Positions 43,801-52,758 of a stretch of 64,000 nt of DNA are shown piece after piece (positions within the stretch are counted from its first letter, which is position 1; every line of letters begins with the position of its first letter). The DNA comes from Hymenopellis radicata (taxonomy: Eukaryota > Basidiomycota > Agaricomycetes > Agaricales > Physalacriaceae). The stretch is taken from positions 62,001 through 126,000 of the forward strand of contig JADNRX010000047.1 of the NCBI GenBank assembly GCA_015501595.1, read 5' to 3'. The notes under the pieces were generated by a model, which was not told the DNA's origin, ran no database searches, and saw only the letters and a list, made by a program, of their open reading frames with translations. Made by a program: the position numbers and the translations under genes.

Positions 43801-45837
43801 TCGTTATTGTTGAGGTTGCTCGTCCTCGTCATCTCCATGTTGGTCGGGTCATTCGTCCTGATCGCTATGGCCACGTCGCTTGTCATCATTGTCGCTATTG
43901 CTGCGTCGTTCATCCTCATCTCCACCCACGGTCGGGGTTCCTGATGCATTTGAGCAAGATTGAGCTTTAGCTCTCTTGAAATGGCTTGGTGGAACTTTTA
44001 AACTCCTTGCCTTGAACGAAATGGAGCTTCTAGCTCTTTCGTCTTTCGTTAAACGCTAGCCGCGTCACTGTCACTGTCACCCTACTGCGTGAGCGTTGTC
44101 TCGTTCTCTTGCTCGCGCCATATGTCACCAGTGCGAACTCGGACTCTTGTGCTCCAGTCCATTCGAGGCCTTCCACGAACCCGGTCTAAGCCCACTACTG
44201 CATTAAACCGCCAGCACGACCTTCAGCCATTGTCGCTATTCGCCTGCCATCCGGCGACCGGTTGTTTCGTCATCTACGGTCCCGACTCATTGCTAGTAAT
44301 CAGTCAGCTTTCAATGTACGACTTCAGCGCACGCTAATGATGTTGAATCGGATGCTTGAATCGAACCATCATGCTTAGCAGGCTTCTTCAATCGCGGCAT
44401 GCACGGCACATATCTCTGATGTTTCCGGTCTTCGACCGACGACTTGCATAATCATTATCGTAGTATCATCGTGACATGCGTACCGAGCGCTCAGAGCACA
44501 TCAAGCTACTTCCGCGCTTCAAGCCGATACAGTCTCTGCCGGCGCGCACTTTGGGCGAATATCAGGATTCATCTGACCCGTACTAGCTGGCCGTCTTCAA
44601 GCTGTCGTCGTTCTGTACGAACTACAGACCTGGACCGGCATATCCCACACTACGCAGCGCTCCTGGCCATCCACCATCCGTCTTGTCCACCTTACTAGTC
44701 ATGTCCGGCTGTCGATATCATACTTCCGGCGCGCATCTTTGGATTGAGGTTCTCACTGTCGACTCGTTACTCTCAACATTGTCCCTAAGACGCCGTCAAT
44801 GCGCCCTGTCACGCTAACCTTGCGACATATCTTCACTGGCGCTGCCGTGGCTGCAGTAGGAGCAGAGTTCCTCCACCTTCATCTTGTCCCCGTTCATGGG
44901 CACAGCCTTTGACTGCGCAGAGACGGGGCTCGCGGTTTTGAATATCCCAGCCGTCGACCGGTATTCTGAGAATTGGAAGATATGGGCCTTAGTATTAGCG
45001 ATGCGAGCTGAGAGCTTCGTCTCTGCTTTTCGCAGTGCGGCGAACACCGTGCCGGCGCAGCCTCTCAAAGCCTGTCGACTCAAATCCTGAGCTACAGTGG
45101 CGGCATACTGCAGTTTTCCTTTCCGCTGTCAAGCTTCGTCCGGCGTCCACCCACCGTCACCAATCACTGGTGTCTGCACCAAATGCACACCGCATTTTGG
45201 CTACCGAACCACTTAGTGACAATTCTGAATCCTCGATTGGCGACGACTAGATGCTCATTGCCGTCAACGTTTGCAGCGGCAAGACATCTCGGTATAGGAT
45301 CGAGCTTTAGCTCTCTTGTATTTGAGCAGCCCGCCTTCAATCATCAACATCGCGACAGTTTCAATCACGATCAACTACTGGCAAATGGTCTCTGTACTGC
45401 TTCGTGCCGGTAGTCCTTGTTGTTTGACCACAGTTCTCATAACGGTGTCAGTTCGTCTCTGTCCCCGTCGGAGGCCCAAGGTACTCCAAGTTATATCCCG
45501 GTCACAACTTCGACTATGAGATTCTACGATGAGATATGTATCGCACGATTCACTGTTCATGCGCGCACGACTACTCTCCATGGCTCGAAACCGACATTCA
45601 CAGGGCCCAAATTTTTATTCAAGATAGAGCTTGTAGCTCTCTTGTATTATTCTCCTTTTGGCCAAGTACTCCTTACTCTACAATGTGATGCCATGATTTC
45701 GAATCTGATTCGTCTGCGTATACCGGCTGCAGTCCCTTCGGGTCTGGGAGGCAGAGGCTTACACCACATGCCGGACTCCAGTGATTGAGCTTTAGCTCTC
45801 TTTCCGTAGTATTAGCATCGAGCTTGTAGCTCTGCTA
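37841..45837 (+). repeat. Family of about 20 covarying hairpins inside the LTR element
   Basis: Each is 22-27 nt: outer stem of 4-6 bp, two unpaired bases on the left (TT, TA, TG or TC), inner stem GAGCT/AGCTC and a 2-4 nt loop. Clear members: 37905-37930, 37938-37962, 38874-38895, 39797-39818, 39861-39882, 40564-40587, 40625-40647, 41676-41697, 41733-41755, 42453-42478, 42495-42519, 42528-42550, 43001-43026, 43041-43065, 43955-43978, 44016-44042, 45296-45317, 45620-45644 and 45813-45837. Outer stems differ but stay complementary: CAAGA/TCTTG, CAGGA/TCCTG, CACGA/TCGTG, CATGA/TCATG, TAGCA/TGCTA, CGAAA/TTTCG. One member (37938) also covaries in the inner stem (GAGCG/CGCTC). Degenerate versions lie at 37841, 40595, 41708 and 45783. 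Confidence 0.88.
39420..44645 (+). repeat. Diverged internal modules of the LTR element
   Basis: Same-orientation repeats inside the element: about 39564-39612 with 41174-41222 (both contain GCTGGACGACGATTATCGCC); about 39425-39500, 40420-40500 and 41010-41090 (GGAACTCG-TACG-TGCAGT, then CGATATTCG); about 43470-43610 with 44500-44645 (CACATCAAGCTACTTC-G-GCTTCAAGCC). Spacings are about 0.6-1.6 kb. Hairpins tend to sit in pairs between such modules. Confidence 0.75.
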
Positions 45838-46664
45838 TCGAAGGAAATGGATTTCTTTGTGCCAAAAAGGAGTGTGCAGCTTCCGACTGAAACTCTAGCA
45901 TCAGTATCAGTTACTCAGCTCTGAGTCGAGCTGCGACTTGACGGGGACTCAGCGATTCCGACCAGACAAACCTGTTTTCGGAAGCTACCAACCAGGACAG
46001 CAGTGGCCCGTCGTCAGATACAGCTCAATAACGAAGACTTGCCTCAAAATTTATGCAAAAATTTTTTCTGCGCCATTGACGAATCGCATGTCCCAGCTGG
46101 GGGGCCACTGTTCATTGGGGCTAGGTTTTGTAAATCAGAAGCAAATCTGCGCAAGCAGCAAATTCGTTTCTGATGTGGGGGGCTGTAGGGGGTACTGGGT
46201 ACCAAGGATGACGCACACAGCGAGTCATCCTATACGAGGTCGGCAAGTGTAGACTGGATCACTGTCCGATGGCATCACCACGCAAGTTATTACCACCAGT
46301 AGTAGGGTGTAACGTGGCGAACACAGAGAGCCATGCTCATACTGCCACGGACACGACACGGACACGGGCGAGCTCCTTGACAGAGTCATTGGCGAGTCGA
46401 GGAGAGCCAGAGGAACCCGAAGGAGTGACGGTCCATTAGGAATCACCATCGCAGACTGGCGATCATCGAGAAGGAGTGTCGACCAGCATAGCAAACAAGC
46501 CGACTCACGCAGTTCAGATGCTGCAGTCTGAGCATCATGATTATGGAATCAAGCTGCTCAAATTTCTTGCAGGATTTCTGACTCGGAGGGTCAGATTTCA
46601 ATGCGAGTCTTCAAATCAATTCACCCAGGCTATTTGAACCTCCCTTGCCACGATTGGGGGGCAC

Positions 46665-47064
46665 TGTGATACGGTGGAACTTCGGAATCGTGGGAAGGTA
46701 GCTTAGTAATCCTTTCCATATACGTTTGTTCGTGTCACAGTAGTTAGTTTAATTCATTACCATCATCTTACTCTCCCCAATGTGCTGAGCTTCGTCTCCG
46801 TAACTTGTACTTGATACTAACCACTTACTGCCCGCTGAGCACCCGTGTAACGGCTTCCCGGGTGCGGGTCAAACACTCCCTACGACATATGGGTTACAAT
46901 CTCTTGTCAACCATTCTCCTCGCGACCTGTCTCGTCATCCGCCGCGTCCTCATCGTACGCGCCGACGCGTCCCGCCTCCGGCTACGCGACCTTCCGACAG
47001 GTCATATCGGTATCCTCTCGCGGAGAAGTCCTGGAACTGGGTGGAATCGGGCACTCGATTCACA
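46665..47064 (+). repeat. 3' LTR
   Basis: Second 400-bp LTR, followed directly by the target duplication CGGTG. The sequence after it (GTATGAAACTGGTT) matches the 3' flank of F-box gene 1 (GTAAACTGGTT), confirming that it is the displaced 3' end of F-box gene 2. Confidence 0.93.
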
Positions 47065-47671
47065 CGGTGGTATGAAACTGGTTGTTTTGGAACATTCTTG
47101 CACAGTCCAAATGGGCATTCGTAGGATTATGCGCGCCCTGGCGCGGTCGCTACGGATGATATATCTCTTGTAGATTCAACTAGCAGAGTCTGCCATCTGC
47201 ATCTAGTCTACACAAGCGACATTGACGTCGCGTACATAGGGCTTCGTCGTATAATCAATGCATGTTTGAATAATTATAACTCGCCGCCGAACTCGACATG
47301 CGATGGGGTGCACTAGCGGGTTAGTGATTAAAAGGGACTTGTAAGCAACTCGCAGTGCAAATATATGCGTTCGAAAGGTTTAGATGCGAATATATGCGTC
47401 CGAAAACAGGGTTGAATGCGAATATATGCGTTCGAAAACAGGTTTAGATGCGAATATATGCGTCCGAAAACAGGGTTGGATGCGAATATATGCATTCGAC
47501 AAAGTTTAGATGTGAATATATGCGTCCTAACAGAGATTTAGATGCGCATATATGCGTTCGAACACAGGTTTAGAAGCCGTCGAGTCCGAACCGAGCCTTA
47601 GGCATCGTGGCGCCAATAATAACACTGAATTTATGGGAGGTAAGCATTACATAATCACCAATGCTTCCTCG
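47065..47671. other. Displaced 3' flank of F-box gene 2 and 5' flank of MED13
   Basis: Contains the end of the former F-box coding region, the ACTCGACATGCGATGGGG block shared with F-box gene 1, the minisatellite (separate entry) and the short repeat at 47570-47613 shared with 34440-34484. MED13 transcription must start within or just after these repeats. Confidence 0.6.
47357..47574 (+). repeat. Minisatellite, about 7 units of 30-32 bp
   Basis: Unit core GCGAATATATGCGTCCGAAA, then ACAGGTTTAGAT. The seven units differ by a few substitutions each. The homologous place after F-box gene 1 (about 24166-24190) has a single unit, so the array grew here. It lies about 100 bp before the MED13 start codon. 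Confidence 0.88.
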
Positions 47672-50600
47672 ATGTCTCTCAATGTCGCGACGCTCGACGC
47701 CAACGTATCCAACGTAGCCTTCCTCGTCGTCTCATCGCCGGTGCCAGCGACAATCGAGACGCTGCGACGGCGCATCGTTGAGCAGAATGGCGACAGCGCG
47801 CTCGTCGACTCATTACTTACCAGTGTGCACATTGCTGCCACTTCGTGTATGCATATATTCCGAATACTGCCTCAGGTCGACCCGTTTAGCGACCTCGACT
47901 TATCGGGGCTGACTGGTGAGCTCGCTGTGCCGTCGTTGAGCATCGCTGACTTGAGCGCAGTCGTCGAATCGTCATCGTTTTCCCCGCAGGACCTCGTATC
48001 ACCAGCTTTCCCGCCAAAGGCCCTTCGGACGACCGTCTCCCACTTTCTTAATGCTGTCCGCGACTCCCTTATCGACAGCGTCGCCCGCGCCCTGTGTGTC
48101 CGAGGTCGCCTCAAGGCCGGATTCTTGATATCTTATGCCGCGCCTACTAATGAGTGGTCCGCTCCATGGGCAGTGACACGGTCCGTCGTCTATATTATCT
48201 TGTACTAGTACTTATTCATAACAGGCCATTTCTATACTGCTTTCTGCAGGTACACCTCACCCAGTCTCGCCTCATTGTCCATCCGATTCTGGTTCCGACG
48301 TCCTTTGTCTCCCTTGCCCCGTCTTTGCCTGCCGGGACACCTATATCTCTCCTGCCATATGGGACGCCGGCATATTTCCTCACTTGGTACCATGGTCCGA
48401 CGTCTGCATTGTCCAAGCAGTTTCGTGAATCCTTCATCGGTCTCGGCGCACACATACGGGATCCAGACACGTATATCATTGCTTGGGTTATTGTAGAGAA
48501 CAGGCAGGGCGAAGACAAGGGTGTAACCATCATCTATCCAACCTGTCTCTGCGTGCAATCCATCTCATCCAACCATCCACCATTGCCCTACATTCCTACT
48601 CTTCCGGCCACCTTACAATCTTCACCTTCAGGAACTAGTTCCCCTACCCCCGCCATGTCATTTCTCTCGCTCTCCACTCCCAGCTCTACCAATGCCTTTC
48701 GTACACTAACTGGCTCCAAAAGCCGCGATATTGATCGCATCGCGAAAGAGGTCGGTGGTTTTGTCGACGCAGTCGCAAAGGAGCGGGAGCGAGAAAGGGA
48801 ACGTCTGAAAAAGCTCTCCAGAACACCGTCGCAGGCATTTCCTGCACCGCAACAAACACCGCAGCCCGTACCACAACCGTCACCGCCCCAACAACCACCA
48901 TCAATACCAATCCAGCCTCCACCACACTCAGCACCAATTCAGCAAACCGCGGACACCTTCTATCCCTCTCCTCCCCAAGCTAATGCTGTTATTCCTCCTC
49001 CTCCGGGAAATGCCTCTCCAGTCGTCATGCAACAAGTTCCCATGGACGTGGACCCTCAACCCATTCAATCTTCTTATGGTTCTTTTGACTCGAATTGGAT
49101 GAACGACTTCCTCTCCTTCGAAGTCAACAACGTTGCAGAGACCAGTGGCATGATGGGTATGGCTGACTTTGAAGCCGATTTTACAGAAGACGATTTCAGT
49201 TTCTTCGACACGAAGCCTGCTGTGGTCCCGGGCATTACCACCGGTTTGACGCCAGCCGCTGGCGTTGCGGAGGAAATGTGGGACGTAGGTGGAATTGGCA
49301 GTGTTCACACGCATCTTGCTACGCCTGATGTGCATCATGCGCTTCCCAGTCCTGCGGCAGAGAAGACGATACCGGATTTTCGCATGGCGGATGTCAACGT
49401 GCATACTCAAGTGACACCTGACGAGCCGATGGGAGAATGGGACGCGATTCCTTTCGACGAGAGTTATCGGAGAGTAGATGGCAAGTATAGTGCAGGCAAG
49501 TTCCGGAGTGGGTTGATGAGCCCACCATACGAAGCAGATGGGTGGTATGAGCGGAAGACCGATCCGAGTCTCGGTGTGATCAAGCGGTTGGTCATGCTGA
49601 AGCAGAAGGTTGTTGAAAGATCTGAGAAGGATGACTGGGAGAAAGAGTGGGCCGAGGCGAGGGGCGACTGCGAGGACGATGAAGACGTTCAGGACAGCGA
49701 TGAGGATATGGATGACGATGACAGTGATGATGATGCGGAGGGCGAACGTCCGTCGACGCCTTTGCCGGTGTATCTCCCTCTAGGTCCAGCACTACTTCCG
49801 CTACAGTTCAAGCACGAATTCATGCTCCCTTTGAGCGGGCCTTTACGTTCCGGCGTCAATCCTGGCGGTAATACTGGAGTCGCAATTGGAACGGGCGTGT
49901 CGTCGGTACCTACACCGGTATCTCCTGGTCGTGGCGGTAAAGGGAGAATGCTGGAAGCGGCTGCTGAGAGCTTGGGCCGCGAGATAGTCGAGAACCAGAT
50001 CTGGTCGGCAGTGTGGTCAGATGTCAACTGCCAAGGTGCGACGACTCGTGGGGGGGAAATGTGGGGAAAGGACGTACAGGCTGTGAGCAGCTTGTTCGCG
50101 GCTGTTAACGGTGTGAAGGCGCCCGTTACGATGGATGAGCTGTTCAACCTTCGTAGGTTATTTTGCTCTGCGCCTGATGATAACTAAAGAATAACTTTGT
50201 AGACAGTCCAGACTCGCGTTTCGAGAAATTGGAGCCTCCTAGGGTGTTGGTCGGGAAAGGCGAGGCTGTTATTGAGTTGGTGCCTCCAGCCTTGAATTTT
50301 TGGGATAAGCTGGGCCTTGGCCCTCGGAGTGGCAAGAAGGACATTCAAGCGTTCTTTACGTTTGACGTGTCACAGGAAGACATTTCACATATCGCGAGAG
50401 ATTGGCTGTCGGCGCTGCATACGGCTTATGAGGTTGGTGTCCTTGTTAGATTCACGGGGAAATGCTCATGTTCTTTCTAGGCAAAGCATTTCGGCAAAGT
50501 CTCTCCAGGGAGAAGCGACTTCTGCGATGACGGGATCGTGAAAATGCGGTACGATTCGGCGCTGCGGAAAAGCTTCGGTGAGTGTCTCTGTATTTACCAT

Positions 50601-52040
50601 TTTACCGTGTTAAATTGTGTGTAGATGCTTTTGTCACCGGCATTCCCGAACCTCCTCCGAGAACGAACATAGTTGTCTTCATTCTGACGCCCATCGCCAC
50701 GATGCATGTTCAGTCGCCTGTGATGCGACAGCTTTTCTCTGTCGTCCGGAAAGCATCCAAGGCTTCCGACTCTCACATTCTCTTTCAGTTCATTCCCGAA
50801 CAGATACTACGATCGGAGTATAGCAGTCACCTTGACAGTCTATGCTTGTCTTTGTACGACCGTATCCTCGTCCCCGTCATCCGCTCCATGTCACGGAAAT
50901 TGTTCCAGATCGGGGAGGTGAAGAAGCACCTGGAGGATCCTGCTTTTGTTCTTGCCCGAACGCCCCAACAGTCGAAAGTCATTTATAGCCCGCTCAAGAC
51001 AGAGTCGCCTTCTGTGAGCCTCGATGTGATGGAGAAGGGAACGTTCCTCCATGTCGGGTATGCGATAAGCGATTGTGGTAAATGGCTCTTTGCTTCATGT
51101 GTTGATCAGCGTGGTGAAGGGCATGACCTGGGAGTGTGGTTGACTGTGAAGGGCGGAGGAGGTGATCCGGATACTGAGGTGGATGAGATGACATTCCTCG
51201 TTTCGAAAGTGTGGGACTTCACTTCGCGGTTTGCCAAGCGTGCAAATATTGAGTGGAGGATTGTCATTGCCAAGCTGGGGTCGATGGAGGAACCTGAGTT
51301 GGATGGTATGTTACTTCCCCTTTGTTTTGTCGAGCTGAAACTGACGGTTCACGTTAGCTTGGACTTCCCATCTCGAGAACGGCGCTTATGAGCCCACGGA
51401 AATGGGACCCGTTCATGTTTCTATAGTGTCGGTTGACCCATCCACGCCGTGGATGTTCACTTCGCGGCCAGACTTTGATTCCTCTCCCCCACACTCAAAA
51501 CCTGTTGGCCGATCCGTTTCGATGTCGAGCTCGAAACCTTCCAAGAGCACGTCCAACCCCGTCTTCATGGACGTCTCGGCTACCACCTACGCATTATTCC
51601 AACACTCGCCATTGCCCGTGTCTGTCCCGCCGACGTCTGCAGACATGGGCCTAGACAGCAGACACATACCCGATCCCTCGCCGGCCCATGGGGGTGACTC
51701 CGATAGCGCGTCCATGGAACTCGGACACGAGGAATACCCGCATACCCTCCCTCTCGTCCCCCACGCCAGCTCTACCCTCATCCGCGTTCCGTCCTCCGGC
51801 TCGTCGACGATGCTGCACGTGCATCTCCTGCACAAGATCCGCTCCGTGGGGTGTGCGTACCCCGCTGCAGACTACCAGCAGCTCCTGCGCGACATCACGC
51901 ATTCCTACTTTGCGCTCTCCGTGCTCTCTGCTGCGAAGCGAAGCAGTATTCGTCGTGGGACGATAAATCCTATTTTGCCGTGTCACCTTGCTGCGGTGGA
52001 GGCTATGAAGGCTGTGGCGGTCATTGATGCTGTTGAATAG
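47672..52040 (+). CDS. MED13: Mediator complex subunit 13 (CDK8 kinase module)
   Basis: Large scaffold of the Mediator CDK8 module, linking the kinase module to core Mediator. Start taken at MSLNVATLDANVSNVAFL; the frame is open further upstream, so MGGKHY at 47632 is possible. The N-terminal domain reads HLTQSRLIVHPILVPTSF and LLPYGTPAYFLTWYHGPTSALSKQFRE, conserved in MED13. A long disordered Pro/Gln and acidic middle follows (48.6-49.8 kb), then the C-terminal PIWI-like MID region (VVFILTPIATMHVQSPVMRQLFS; WRIVIAKLGSMEEPELD; YFALSVLSAAKRSSIRRGTINPILPCHLAAVEAM). Introns include about 48184-48249, 50153-50202, 50434-50481, 50578-50624 and 51305-51358. No lesion. The 3' part from 50262 is the first unit of the tandem array. 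Confidence 0.93.
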
Positions 52041-52296
52041 CCAGCCAGCCAGCCCCCCCTTTTTTTTCATGTTTGCTATCTTGCATTCTTTGTGTTGTAA
52101 TGTTCACGCTTGTTTTTTGCTTGCATTTGATGACAGTATTGCATGTATCATTAGCATTTATCCATTATATGATGTCGGGACGCTTTTCTGTCTTCCGCGG
52201 ACCCAAATTGGGCCAGGTGACCGCGTTCATGAGTGCCGAAAATCGTTGATGAGCCTTTCAAGTGACTTAGCAGATGGACATTGTACCTACGTGGCG

Positions 52297-52758
52297 CCAA
52301 TGTCGCCTACACTACACCCTATTCCGCTGAGCAAGGATACTTATTTAAAACAACCAGTTTACAGTCAAAGTCAGTATAAGAGCTTAATGTCTATACCTGC
52401 GCTTACAAACGCCTCAAACATAGCCGCGTGCTCCAGCCGTTCGACTTCACTTGCCTTCTCGTTCATCTGTACTCGAAGGTCAACTTTTGAAAGGCGCGCA
52501 ATGCTGTCCGACTGAGCAGAACGCGATTGGACAAACTGTTGCACCCTTTTCAATTGCTTTGGAAGCACCGCGAGCGTAAGGACCTTCAGCGCCGGGACTG
52601 GACGATCCAATGCACCCTCGGGTATTGTGGACAGAAAGTCGAGGATGGACATCGAAAGGGGCCCATGCCCAACAAGGTCAAAGACGTTTAGCTGCATGAC
52701 GCTGAGATCCTTTTGTAACGAAAGGAGTTCCATGAGGAGTGTGTCGTCAATTTTGAGG
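52297..52758 (-). pseudogene. Inverted 3' fragment of a third F-box gene, array junction 1
   Basis: Codes KIDDTLLMELLSLQKDLSVM...SAGIDIKLLY and a stop (52371-52754), plus about 70 bp of 3' flank. It resembles both F-box genes of the window but matches neither exactly (it lacks the GDQ of QSRSGDQAQSDG, for example), so the donor is a third family member outside the window. It lacks the F-box itself. Borders: CCAATGTC at 52297-52304 is shared with the MED13 flank, and GAGG at 52755-52758 is shared with MED13 at 50262. Confidence 0.9.

Larger units (their letters stand above)
37323..47064 (+). mobile_element. Non-autonomous LTR retrotransposon with a noncoding, hairpin-bearing interior
   Basis: Complete element of 9.74 kb between 5-bp target duplications CGGTG (37318-37322 and 47065-47069). 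It has two 400-bp LTRs, TG...CA termini, a candidate primer-binding site at 37724 and a G-rich tract before the 3' LTR (GGGGGG, about 46655). The interior (37723-46664) has no frame longer than about 130 codons and no recognisable gag, protease, reverse transcriptase, RNase H or integrase. It must be mobilised in trans, like plant LARD elements. The LTRs look identical, so the insertion is recent although the interior is fully noncoding. The interior consists of diverged repeats and many small hairpins. Orientation is set from the primer-binding site and is tentative. Confidence 0.9.

Noticed and set aside
38172..45788. Many 60-130-aa frames inside the LTR element
   Set aside because: None shows gag, protease, RT, RNase H or integrase motifs; they are spread over all frames as expected for noncoding DNA.
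37841..45837. Hairpin family considered as a CRISPR-like array or tRNA-like genes
   Set aside because: Spacing is irregular (tens of bases to over 1 kb), hosts are eukaryotic, and the hairpins lack any cloverleaf or anticodon arm.
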